NCBI RefSeq assembly: GCF_018100785.1 | Contig: NZ_JAGJEC010000002.1 | Span: forward strand, 1,240,001 to 1,304,000 | Origin: Maribacter sp. MMG018 | GTDB taxonomy: Bacteria; Bacteroidota; Bacteroidia; Flavobacteriales; Flavobacteriaceae | DNA length: 64,000 nt | Direction of reading: 5' to 3' | Shown here: positions 17,117-25,308 of the stretch, piece after piece | How positions within the stretch are numbered: position 1 is the first letter of the stretch | Layout of the letters: every line of letters starts with the position of its first letter | Made by a program: the position numbers and the translations under genes | Notes under the pieces: generated by a model | Databases searched by the model: none | What the model was told of the DNA's origin: nothing | What the model saw: only the letters and a program-made list of their open reading frames with translations

Positions 17117-18376
17117 TTATTCTCCCATCGCAGCGGCAACGGCAGCCGATAATCTTTTATAGGTTCCATTGTTCAATCGCTCTCTAATAGCAGAAAACGC
17201 ATCCAATGTTTCACTAATATCTTCCATTGTATGTGTTGCGGTAGGTATTAACCTTAACAAAATCATTCCTTTTGGAATTACCGGATATACCACTATAGAA
17301 CAGAAAATTCCATAATTCTCACGCAAATCCTTCACCAAAGCCATAGCTTCAGGAATACTTCCGTTAAGATATACAGGAGTTACACAGGTATTTGTACTTC
17401 CAATATCAAAACCTCTGTCTTTAAGTCCGTTTTGAAGTGCGTTTACGTTCTCCCAAAGCTTTGCTTTCAATTCTGGTCGATTGCGCAACATATCCAAACG
17501 TTTCAAAGCTCCCTTTACATATACCATAGGAAGTGATTTTGCAAACATTTGCGAACGCAAGTTGTATTTTAGGTAGTCGATAATTTCTTGATCAGCAGCT
17601 ACAAAGGCCCCGATACCCGCCATTGATTTTGCAAAAGTCGCCAGATACACATCTATATCGTCTTGTACGCCTTGCTCTTCTCCGGTACCGGCTCCTGTTT
17701 TTCCCAAAGTTCCAAAACCATGGGCATCATCAACCAAAAGCCTAAAATTAAATTTCTTTTTAAGCTCCACAATTTCTTTTAGGATACCTTGTTCACCACG
17801 CATTCCGAATACACCTTCGGATATGACCAAAATTCCACCTCCGGTCTGCTCTGCCATTTTAGTGGCACGCTCCAAGTTTTTCTCTAAGCTATCAACGTCA
17901 TTATGAATAAAAGTAAATCTCTTACCCATGTGCAATCTTACACCATCAATTATACAGGCGTGGCAATCCACATCGTAAACAATGATATCGTCTTTTGTCA
18001 CCAAAGCATCTATGACGGACATAAACCCTTGGTATCCAAAATTCAATAAATAAGAAGCGTCTTTTTGGGCAAAATCTGCCAATTCACGCTCCAATTGCTC
18101 ATGAAAATCGGTATGGCCACTCATCATTCTGGCCCCCATTGGGTATGCTGCACCATGCTCGGCAGCCGCCTCACCATCTACCTTTTTTATCTCCGGCAGG
18201 TTTGCAAGACCTAAATAATCATTTATACTCCAAGTAATAACGTCTTTCCCTTGAAATTTCATCCTGTTCGAAATTGGACCTTCCAATTTTGGAAATACGA
18301 AATAACCTTCTGCTTGTGAGGCCCATTTCCCTAACGGACCTTTGTTCTCTATGATTCTTTCAAATAAGTCTCTCAT
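17117..18376 (-). CDS. Alpha-oxoamine synthase family PLP enzyme (putative cysteate or serine acyltransferase)
   Basis: A 419-residue fold-type I PLP enzyme of the KBL/BioF/serine-palmitoyltransferase family, which condenses an amino acid with an acyl thioester and releases CO2. The PLP lysine is Lys250 in TFAKSMAGIGAF, and the Asp that binds the pyridine nitrogen lies in LLVDDAHGFGTLG. The protein could be glycine C-acetyltransferase, serine palmitoyltransferase or cysteate fatty-acyl transferase. Flavobacteria use an enzyme of this family to make 3-ketocapnine for sulfonolipids. The neighbouring cysteine-synthase-like gene favours the last option (inference). It has its own promoter element and lies downstream of that gene's terminator. 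Confidence 0.85.
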   Translation of the reverse strand: MRDLFERIIENKGPLGKWASQAEGYFVFPKLEGPISNRMKFQGKDVITWSINDYLGLANLPEIKKVDGEAAAEHGAAYPMGARMMSGHTDFHEQLERELADFAQKDASYLLNFGYQGFMSVIDALVTKDDIIVYDVDCHACIIDGVRLHMGKRFTFIHNDVDSLEKNLERATKMAEQTGGGILVISEGVFGMRGEQGILKEIVELKKKFNFRLLVDDAHGFGTLGKTGAGTGEEQGVQDDIDVYLATFAKSMAGIGAFVAADQEIIDYLKYNLRSQMFAKSLPMVYVKGALKRLDMLRNRPELKAKLWENVNALQNGLKDRGFDIGSTNTCVTPVYLNGSIPEAMALVKDLRENYGIFCSIVVYPVIPKGMILLRLIPTATHTMEDISETLDAFSAIRERLNNGTYKRLSAAVAAAMGE

Positions 18377-18398
18377 CGCCTAAATTTGGTTCTGCCTG

Positions 18399-18406
18399 CA
18401 AAAGTA
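18399..18406 (-). promoter_or_regulatory. Promoter -7 element of the alpha-oxoamine synthase gene
   Basis: On the minus strand this is TACTTTTG, an exact TAnnTTTG match, 22 bases before the ATG. No clear TTG is seen at -33. Confidence 0.5.
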
Positions 18407-18445
18407 AAAATTTTTAAGAAGCATTCATAAATAATTGCACACAGA

Positions 18446-18468
18446 AAAGCGGGCTTTAAGCCCGCTTT
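18446..18468 (-). terminator. Intrinsic terminator of the cysteine-synthase-like gene
   Basis: Arms AAAGCGGGCT and AGCCCGCTTT lie just past the stop codon. The A-rich plus-strand side gives only a short T run on the minus strand, so strength is uncertain. Confidence 0.6.
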
Positions 18469-18490
18469 AATAATTATTATCTTAAACTCT

Positions 18491-19531
18491 TTATTTTATA
18501 TACTGTATTTCTTGGGTTTCCTCCACGGGATTAGACTCCAAGAACCCTTGATCTTCCATCCATTGGTCACTGTATATTTTACTCATATACCTAGAACCAT
18601 GGTCAGGAAAAATGGCCACTACCTTACTGTTCTCATCAAAGGTATTCAACTCGTTCAATTGCTTCATGGCCTGCATGGCAGCCCCACTGGTATAACCAAC
18701 AAAAAGACCTTCTGTTCTAGCAATCTCTCTTGCCGTATGGGCACTTTCTGCATCGGTTACCTTTATAAACTCGTCTATGATCTCAAAATCTGTAGCCGTA
18801 GGTATTAGATTTTTACCCAAACCTTCTATTCTGTATGGATATATCTCATTCGCATCGATACTACCGGTCTCATGATACTTTTTAAGAATAGACCCGTACG
18901 CATCTACACCTATAACCTTGATGTTAGGGTTTTGCTCTTTCAGAAACCTTGCTGTTCCTGAAATTGTTCCTCCAGTACCGCTACAAGCCACCAAATGGGT
19001 AATCTGACCTGCAGTCTGTTCCCATATTTCAGGTCCTGTAGACCTATAATGCGCATCAATATTCAACTTATTGAAATATTGATTTATATAAATAGAATTT
19101 TTGGTCTCCTCATGTATGCGCTTTGCTACTTGATAATAAGACCTTGGGTCGTCTGCACTTACGTGTGCCGGGCAAACGTATACCTGTGCGCCCATAGACC
19201 TCAACATGTCTATTTTATCTTTTGAAGATTTAGAACTAACCGCTAAAATACAATCGTATCCTTTTATAATACTGACCATTGCAATACTAAAACCAGTATT
19301 ACCCGATGTAGTTTCTATAATTGTACTTCCTTCTTTAAGTATTCCTGCTCGTTCAGCTTCTTCTATGATATGAATAGCTATACGGTCTTTGGATGAATGC
19401 CCAGGATTAAACGCTTCTACTTTCGCGTAAAAATCACCTTTAAAATCTTTAGTAATCCTATTAAGTTTTACCAGCGGTGTTTTCCCAATTAATTCTAAGA
19501 TATTGTTATGAGCCTTTATCTTATTTTCCAT
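18491..19531 (-). CDS. Cysteine/cystathionine-synthase-like PLP enzyme (putative cysteate synthase)
   Basis: A 346-residue fold-type II PLP enzyme of the CysK/CBS family. The PLP lysine is Lys48 in [11 protein letters not shown], the substrate loop is TSGNTG (75-80), and the phosphate-binding loop is GTGGTISG. The Lys loop differs from classical CysK (NPSFSVKCR) and from threonine synthase (NPTGSFKDR). There is no C-terminal CBS or heme-binding region. A beta-replacement on serine, O-acetylserine or O-phosphoserine is expected; the sulfur donor cannot be read from sequence. Next to an alpha-oxoamine synthase gene, cysteate formation from sulfite for capnine lipids is a reasonable hypothesis, with ordinary cysteine synthesis as the alternative. 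Confidence 0.85.
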   Translation of the reverse strand: MENKIKAHNNILELIGKTPLVKLNRITKDFKGDFYAKVEAFNPGHSSKDRIAIHIIEEAERAGILKEGSTIIETTSGNTGFSIAMVSIIKGYDCILAVSSKSSKDKIDMLRSMGAQVYVCPAHVSADDPRSYYQVAKRIHEETKNSIYINQYFNKLNIDAHYRSTGPEIWEQTAGQITHLVACSGTGGTISGTARFLKEQNPNIKVIGVDAYGSILKKYHETGSIDANEIYPYRIEGLGKNLIPTATDFEIIDEFIKVTDAESAHTAREIARTEGLFVGYTSGAAMQAMKQLNELNTFDENSKVVAIFPDHGSRYMSKIYSDQWMEDQGFLESNPVEETQEIQYIK

Positions 19532-19588
19532 AAGGGGGATATGTTTTTTCTATTCGGCAAACTTTTTTTATTTGCCAAAATTCCGGTA

Positions 19589-19596
19589 CAAATCTA
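19589..19596 (-). promoter_or_regulatory. Promoter -7 element of the cysteine-synthase-like gene
   Basis: On the minus strand this reads TAGATTTG, matching TAnnTTTG, 57 bases before the ATG and between the S9 peptidase stop and this gene. Confidence 0.45.
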
Positions 19597-19607
19597 CTAT
19601 TTTTTTT

Positions 19608-21668
19608 CTACAGTAATATTTTTCTCTCTAAATCTAATAAAAAAGCATACTCTTTTGCTGTCTCCCGTAAAGCTTCGAACCTTCCCGAAGCCCCACCATG
19701 ACCCGCTTCCATATTAATATGAAACAATAAAATATTTTCATCCGTTTTTAGATCTCTTAGCTTTGCTACCCACTTTGCAGGCTCAAAATATTGTACTTGA
19801 GAGTCATGTAGCCCTGTTGTTACCAGCATATTTGGATAATCTTGGGGCTTTACATTGTCGTAGGGAGAATACGATTTCATATACTCATAATATTCTAATT
19901 GGTTCGGGTTTCCCCATTCATCATATTCTCCGGTAGTTAGGGGAATAGAATCGTCTAACATGGTAGTTACAACATCTACAAAAGGAACCGTCGCAATAAT
20001 TCCGTTATAAAGCTCCGGTGCCATGTTGGCTATCGCCCCCATGAGCAATCCGCCAGCAGAACCTCCCATTGCATATAAGTGATCAGGACTGGTCATTTCT
20101 TCAGAAATAAGAAACTTAGAACAGTCTATAAAATCGGTAAAAGTGTTTTTCTTTTTCAACAATTTTCCGTCCTCATACCATGGGCGACCTAAATACTCAC
20201 CACCACGTATATGGGCAATGGCATAGGCAAACCCTCTATCTAGCAGGCTCAACCTTACGGTAGAAAAATATGGATCTATGGTATAACCGTAAGATCCGTA
20301 GGCATATTGAAGCACAGGTGTTTCTTTTGAAAGTGGAAAATTCTTATGATGCACAATGGAAATAGGAATTTTTACCCCATCGGCTGCAATTGCCCATATT
20401 CGTTTTTCCACATAATTCTCTTTCTTAAAAGTTCCCCCAAGAACTTCTTGTTCCTTTTTAACCTCTTTCTCTTTCGTTGCCATATTAAAATCTATGACAG
20501 AGCTTGGGGTCGTTAACGAATTGTAGGAATACCTAAGCAGTTCCGTATCAAAATCAGGATTGTTTCCTACGTAAGCAGTATATGTTTCACTATTAAAAGG
20601 TAGGTAATACGCATCGGCACCGTCCCAACGGACAATTTTTATTCGGTTTAACCCATTTTTACGTTCAGAAAGCACATAATAGTCCTTAAAAATTTCAATA
20701 TCGTTCAACAACACATCTTCCCTATGCCCAATAAACTCTTGCCAATGCTCAGCATCGGTATTCTCCTCACCTACCTTCATCAATTTAAAATTGGTGGCGC
20801 CATCTTTATTCGTTAAGATATAGAAAGAATCATCGTAATGGGCAATAGAATATTCCAACCCCCGCTTTCTTGGCGAAAAGACCTTAAAGCCCGCTTCCGG
20901 ATTATCCAATGACATGATCTGAAACTCAGATGTAAGGGTACTATGCGAACCTATTACAATATATTTTTTCGATTTTGTCTTGTATACAAAAGTGCTAAAG
21001 GTTTCATCCTCTTCATGAAACACCAGTTCATCATCATCTACCGAAGTACCCAGAACGTGTTTATAAATTTTATCTGACCGCAAGGTAACCGGATCCTTTT
21101 TTGTGTAATAGAAAGTTTTGTTATCGTTGGTCCACACACCACCACCAGTAGTGTTTTCTATCTTATCATCGTAAATTTCCCCGGTCTCCAAATTCTTCAC
21201 CCGTAGAACATATTGTCTACGAGACACCGTATCTACACCAAATACCGCCAATTTATTATCTGGACTAACAGATATACCCCCCAGGCTAAAATAATCGTGC
21301 CCCTTGGCCATCTCGTTACAATCGAAAATTGTTTCTTCCTCTGCATCCAAACTACCCTTAAACCTCGTGTATATAGGATATTCTTTTCCGGTTTCGTACC
21401 TTGTCTTGTACCAGTAGCCATTTAGCTTATAGGGAACGGAAGAATCATCTTCTTTGATTCTCCCCTTCATTTCTTTAAAAAGAACATCCTGAAATGCTTT
21501 GGTGTGAGAGGTCATTTGATCATAATACTCATTCTCGCTCTTTAAATAAGAGATGACTTCAGGGTCTTCCCTATCGTTCAACCAGTAATAATCGTCTAGT
21601 CTTACATCATTATGCGCAACCAATTGTTTGGTTATCTTTTTAGCCCTCGGAGCTTTTATTTTGTTCAT
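19608..21668 (-). CDS. S9 family prolyl oligopeptidase, oligopeptidase B type
   Basis: A 686-residue serine peptidase: an N-terminal beta-propeller (about residues 70-410) that restricts access to short peptides, then a C-terminal alpha/beta-hydrolase domain. The nucleophile is Ser537 in [11 protein letters not shown]; the rest of the triad is expected from the Asp near [16 protein letters not shown] and the His in [14 protein letters not shown]. Acidic residues in the catalytic domain are consistent with oligopeptidase B (cleavage after Lys/Arg), but I cannot separate it from other S9A members with certainty. No signal peptide is seen, so it is probably cytoplasmic. A TATTTTTG element lies 32 bases upstream of its ATG. 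Confidence 0.9.
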   Translation of the reverse strand: MNKIKAPRAKKITKQLVAHNDVRLDDYYWLNDREDPEVISYLKSENEYYDQMTSHTKAFQDVLFKEMKGRIKEDDSSVPYKLNGYWYKTRYETGKEYPIYTRFKGSLDAEEETIFDCNEMAKGHDYFSLGGISVSPDNKLAVFGVDTVSRRQYVLRVKNLETGEIYDDKIENTTGGGVWTNDNKTFYYTKKDPVTLRSDKIYKHVLGTSVDDDELVFHEEDETFSTFVYKTKSKKYIVIGSHSTLTSEFQIMSLDNPEAGFKVFSPRKRGLEYSIAHYDDSFYILTNKDGATNFKLMKVGEENTDAEHWQEFIGHREDVLLNDIEIFKDYYVLSERKNGLNRIKIVRWDGADAYYLPFNSETYTAYVGNNPDFDTELLRYSYNSLTTPSSVIDFNMATKEKEVKKEQEVLGGTFKKENYVEKRIWAIAADGVKIPISIVHHKNFPLSKETPVLQYAYGSYGYTIDPYFSTVRLSLLDRGFAYAIAHIRGGEYLGRPWYEDGKLLKKKNTFTDFIDCSKFLISEEMTSPDHLYAMGGSAGGLLMGAIANMAPELYNGIIATVPFVDVVTTMLDDSIPLTTGEYDEWGNPNQLEYYEYMKSYSPYDNVKPQDYPNMLVTTGLHDSQVQYFEPAKWVAKLRDLKTDENILLFHINMEAGHGGASGRFEALRETAKEYAFLLDLERKILL

Positions 21669-21700
21669 TTAAATCTAGATAATGTTATAACAAGCAAATG

Positions 21701-21708
21701 CAAAAATA
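21701..21708 (-). promoter_or_regulatory. Promoter -7 element of the S9 peptidase gene
   Basis: On the minus strand this reads TATTTTTG. A TTG 27 bases upstream is outside the usual 17-23 base spacing, so it is a moderate match. Confidence 0.4.
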
Positions 21709-21815
21709 AAACTAAATACCGGGAGCCTATAGCGTGCAACGAATTCATTTTGATCTTAAATGGGTATCCGGCCAATTTACTACTTTTACACCCTAAACAC
21801 ATAAATTTATCAACT

Positions 21816-22142
21816 ATGTTCGGAGATATGATGGGAATGATGGGTAAACTTAAAGAGACCCAACAAAAAGTAGAAGCCACAAAAAAAAGAATGGATACCG
21901 TTATGCTCGAAGAAAAAAATTCTGACGGCTCGTTAACGGTCACTATTACGGCTAATAGAGAAATAAAGAAAATCGAAATTGCCGATAGCCTTTTAGAGGA
22001 CAAAGAACAATTGGAAGATTATTTAATACTCACCATAAACAAGGCTATAGAACAAGCTAGCAAGGTTAACGAAGCAGAGCTTGCCGCGGTTGCAAAAGAG
22101 GGCATGCCCAATATTCCGGGAATGGATTCGTTATTTAAGTAA
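21816..22142 (+). CDS. YbaB/EbfC family nucleoid-associated protein
   Basis: A 108-residue DNA-binding protein that forms tweezer-like dimers. The start [20 protein letters not shown] is typical, as is the conserved [19 protein letters not shown] beta region and the Met/Gly-rich C-terminus [13 protein letters not shown]. The frame is open further upstream, but the ATG at 21816 gives the family's usual length. Unlike in many bacteria it is not beside dnaX or recR. It is 32 bases upstream of the thioredoxin-like gene, probably in one transcript. Confidence 0.92.
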   Translation: MFGDMMGMMGKLKETQQKVEATKKRMDTVMLEEKNSDGSLTVTITANREIKKIEIADSLLEDKEQLEDYLILTINKAIEQASKVNEAELAAVAKEGMPNIPGMDSLFK

Positions 22143-22174
22143 CAAAGGTCGTTACCATTAAAAATAACAGAACA

Positions 22175-22627
22175 ATGAAAAAAGCGATACTACTTTTATT
22201 TCTACCATGCATATTAATGGCGCAAGAAATAAAGGCGCAGCCAAGCAACATGGATTGGCAGTATAATTTGGACACCGCTATTGAAAAGGCCAAAGAACAA
22301 GATAAAAAGGTATTGGTATATTTCACAGGAAGCGATTGGTGCGCCCCTTGCAAAATGCTAAAAAAAGACCTTTTTGAAACTTCGGAATTCAAGGATGTTT
22401 CCGATAATTATATTTGGGTCTATATAGATATGCCTCGAAATCAGGATTTGCTAACCTCTGATCAATTATCATACAATAAACAAATAGTGTCCAAACTCAA
22501 TAAACGAAAAGTATTTCCCTTGTTTCAAGTTTTAAACAAAAAGGGAAAGGTACTGGACGAATATTCTGGTTATGCAATGAACGGTGATATTAGATATCAC
22601 ATGCAGCTTCTTAAAAAGTACTTATAA
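22175..22627 (+). CDS. Exported thioredoxin-fold protein
   Basis: A 150-residue protein with a signal peptide (KKAILLLFLPCILMAQ) and a thioredoxin fold. The redox motif is SDWCAPCKMLKKDLF, a WCxxC(K) site resembling DsbD-gamma or SoxW/TlpA-like periplasmic reductases. The cis-proline is expected in KVFPLFQVLNKKGKVLDE. It probably works in the periplasm on disulfides of exported proteins. Substrate unknown. It follows ybaB on the same strand and ends in a terminator. Confidence 0.88.
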   Translation: MKKAILLLFLPCILMAQEIKAQPSNMDWQYNLDTAIEKAKEQDKKVLVYFTGSDWCAPCKMLKKDLFETSEFKDVSDNYIWVYIDMPRNQDLLTSDQLSYNKQIVSKLNKRKVFPLFQVLNKKGKVLDEYSGYAMNGDIRYHMQLLKKYL

Positions 22628-22660
22628 AAAAAGGCTTTCCGTATCGGAAAGCCTTTTTTA
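22626..22660. terminator. Bidirectional terminator
   Basis: Arms AAAAAAGGCTTTCCG and CGGAAAGCCTTTTTT with a TAT loop lie between the convergent thioredoxin and ompA-like genes. Confidence 0.85.
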
Positions 22661-22702
22661 TCTTGGGAACTATTGGGGGAACTTTGTTAGGGCAAATTCT
22701 GC

Positions 22703-23803
22703 TTACTGATTTATTAATCTAAACTCTGTTCTTCTGTTAACGGAATGTTCCCTTTCTGTACAAGAAACTCCTTCTTTACATCTATTTTTAATTCTTGTCT
22801 CTCCATAACCGTTGGCAACCAAAAGACTAGAATTTACACCCTTACTTATCAAATAATCGGCTACCGCCTTGGCTCTTCTTTCAGATAAATCTTGGTTAAA
22901 AGAAGCATTACCTCTTACATCCGTATGAGAAGCGATCTCTAATTTAGCTCCAGGATTTTGTTTTAAAACAGGCATTAAACGAGTATCAATGATTGTTTTT
23001 GCCTCTGTAGTCAAGGTTGCACTTCCTAAGTTCCAATTAATAGGTAACGCTTGGTACTCTACTAAAGCACACTCAACTTCTCTCCAAGTGGTAAGTCCTC
23101 CTTTTTCTTTCAATACCTCTTTGGTAATAGTTTTTGTTACCGCAGGTACAATTTCTTCAACAGTATAGGCATCTTTATCCAAAACCGTTTTTGTAATGGT
23201 CTCATATTCCGCTGGAATAATTTCCTCTACTACTTTAGCTGGCTCTAACAATACTCTTTTGGTGTAAGAACCATTTTTTGGGGCAATAGGGGTTTTGATC
23301 GTAGATGCTTCAGAAGCTATAACCTCTGTTTCTACGTTCATGAATTCTGCAGGATACCCTTTGTAACACCAGTACCTACAATCGTCCGGATTTCCCGACT
23401 CACAATCAGGCGCAGGCGCACCTAACTCCCATTGGGCATATGCCGGCTTAATTTCAATTGTTTCAGAGCTTGGCTTGAAAGAAGAAGGAACTATCTTTAA
23501 AGTGTTTGCACCTTCTTTAGATACATACGTTACCGTCTCTGTACCCCACTTGGCAGGAACTACGGTCAACTTTTTACCTTCTTCCTTTACCAGAACACGT
23601 TCTGTTACAGTTTTGTAAGTTGCAGGCACAGTCTTTAAGACCTTATAGGCCGGTTTAACTGTTACCGTTACGGTTTCGTTAACATAAACATCCGGAGTCG
23701 TACAACGAACATAACATTTTCCCGGTTCGGGATCGGTAGGTAAATCTTGCGCCATTGCAACAGACGCGGAAATAAATGTGAAAAGAAATAATACTTTTTT
23801 CAT
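22703..23803 (-). CDS. OmpA-family outer-membrane/peptidoglycan-linking protein with repeats
   Basis: A 366-residue exported protein. Signal peptide residues 1-18 end AMA. An N-terminal region rich in Val/Thr/Lys contains about five degenerate beta repeats of the type P-A-x-Y-x-T-x-T-x-x-V-L-x-K (about residues 60-73, 83-96, 105-118, 197-209, 220-233). A Cys-rich stretch DCESGNPDDCRYWCYKG splits the repeats. The OmpA C-terminal domain (258-366) includes LEIASHTDVRGNASFNQDLS and the peptidoglycan-binding arginine in LSERRAKAV. There is no eight-stranded OmpA barrel, so anchorage may be by another partner. Confidence 0.88.
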   Translation of the reverse strand: MKKVLFLFTFISASVAMAQDLPTDPEPGKCYVRCTTPDVYVNETVTVTVKPAYKVLKTVPATYKTVTERVLVKEEGKKLTVVPAKWGTETVTYVSKEGANTLKIVPSSFKPSSETIEIKPAYAQWELGAPAPDCESGNPDDCRYWCYKGYPAEFMNVETEVIASEASTIKTPIAPKNGSYTKRVLLEPAKVVEEIIPAEYETITKTVLDKDAYTVEEIVPAVTKTITKEVLKEKGGLTTWREVECALVEYQALPINWNLGSATLTTEAKTIIDTRLMPVLKQNPGAKLEIASHTDVRGNASFNQDLSERRAKAVADYLISKGVNSSLLVANGYGETRIKNRCKEGVSCTEREHSVNRRTEFRLINQ

Positions 23804-23953
23804 AATGGCTGATCTTTAATTAATCATTAGTGTTTATAATCTATAAGAAACAGACATTTCCTATTGGTCACATTTTTTTTAAGATTTTTTTTAGAAAGGT
23901 AAAATATGCCCTAAAAAATATTAATTGATTATCTTTAAAAGAAAGATGGGCTT

Positions 23954-24271
23954 ATGATAGAGGTAAGTAAAATTAACAATGACCATTATCGATTCACTGT
24001 TAAATCCGAAACGGGACAAACGTTATTGGAGAGTATTCCTTTTGAAGACAAAGAGACCTTAGACACCACTTTAAAGAGGTTAAAAACAAGCGCCACCTTA
24101 AAACGTTTTGAACGTAAAACAAATTTCGAAGGTAAATTTCTTTTTAACCTTAAAAATGAACAAGGTCGTATTATAGGTAACAGTGGCCTGTACACTTCTG
24201 AGGCAGGAATGGAAAATGGAATTAAAAACCTAAAGAAGATTCTTGGCCAGACAAAAGAAATCGAATTATAA
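23954..24271 (+). CDS. DUF1508 (YegP-like) protein
   Basis: A 105-residue protein with the two-repeat DUF1508 layout: HYRFTVKSETGQTLLESIPF in the first half and GKFLFNLKNEQGRIIGNSGL with TSEAGMENGIKNLKK in the second. YegP-like proteins are small cytoplasmic beta-alpha proteins of unknown role. Its stop overlaps the stop region of the convergent threonine aldolase gene by six bases. Confidence 0.85.
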   Translation: MIEVSKINNDHYRFTVKSETGQTLLESIPFEDKETLDTTLKRLKTSATLKRFERKTNFEGKFLFNLKNEQGRIIGNSGLYTSEAGMENGIKNLKKILGQTKEIEL

Positions 24272-25288
24272 TTTTCTGACGACTTCCATGAACTGATTAT
24301 GCATATCATCGGTATAGTCTAAATGGGTCACCATTCTCAACTTACCTTGCCCCATACTTATAATATGTATATCCTCTTCCTCCAACTTAGACGTAAATTC
24401 AGAACTGGGCATATAATTCTCGTCAATTTCAAAAATGACAATATTCGTCTCTACGGGCTCTACTTTTTTAATATAACTTAGACCTATAAGCGCCACCCCT
24501 ATTTCCTTTGCCCTTAAGTGGTCTTCGGCCAACCTTTCTATATGGTTGTCCAAGGCATAGATACCTGCCGCCGCCAAGAACCCGGACTGCCTCATACCCC
24601 CGCCAAGAATTTTTCGAATTCTAAGGGCATCATGAATTGTTTTGGCATCCCCTACCAAAACAGAACCCACGGGACACCCTAATCCTTTACTGAGACATAC
24701 ACTTATGGTATCAAAAATTGCTCCGTACTGCTCCGGTGTTTCGTTTTTTGCCACCAAGGCGTTCCATAAGCGAGCGCCATCCAAATGGTATGCCAAGCCA
24801 TGTTTTTTACATACACCTGCTATTTTTTTTAGCTCTTCAAAATCCCAACAGGCCCCACCCCCTTTGTTCGTGGTATTTTCAATACACACAAGAGAGGTTA
24901 ACGGACTATGGTAAAAATCGGGAGGATTGATCGCCTCTTCCACTTGATCTGCGGTTATCATTCCACGATTACCGTCTACCAATCTACAAGATACTCCACT
25001 ATTAAAGCTTGCCCCTCCCCCTTCATAATTGAACACATGGGCATATTTATCACAAATAAGCTGTTCGCCGGGTTGGGTATGTAATTTAATCGCCGTTTGA
25101 TTGGTCATGGTACCACTTGGAAAAAACAACGCAGCTTCCTTTCCGAACAATTTGGCCGTTTTTTCTTCCAACTTATTTACCGAAGGATCGTTCTTAAATA
25201 CATCATCGCCAACTTCTGCATGCATCATAGCATCCAACATACCTGGCGTAGGTTTTGTAACCGTATCGCTGATCAAATTTATTTTCAT
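24266..25288 (-). CDS. ltaE: Low-specificity L-threonine aldolase
   Basis: A 340-residue fold-type I PLP enzyme that cleaves L-threonine or L-allo-threonine to glycine and acetaldehyde. The start MKINLISDTVTKPTPGML is typical, as are FPSGTMTNQTAIKLH and the PLP lysine, Lys201, in CLSKGLGCPVGS. The frame is open to a TTG at 25321, inside the upstream gene's end, but the ATG at 25288 fits the family N-terminus and leaves 20 bases after the metalloprotease stop. It is probably co-transcribed with that gene. Confidence 0.93.
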   Translation of the reverse strand: MKINLISDTVTKPTPGMLDAMMHAEVGDDVFKNDPSVNKLEEKTAKLFGKEAALFFPSGTMTNQTAIKLHTQPGEQLICDKYAHVFNYEGGGASFNSGVSCRLVDGNRGMITADQVEEAINPPDFYHSPLTSLVCIENTTNKGGGACWDFEELKKIAGVCKKHGLAYHLDGARLWNALVAKNETPEQYGAIFDTISVCLSKGLGCPVGSVLVGDAKTIHDALRIRKILGGGMRQSGFLAAAGIYALDNHIERLAEDHLRAKEIGVALIGLSYIKKVEPVETNIVIFEIDENYMPSSEFTSKLEEEDIHIISMGQGKLRMVTHLDYTDDMHNQFMEVVRKL

Positions 25289-25308
25289 ATTATAACGAAG
25301 ATCAAATT

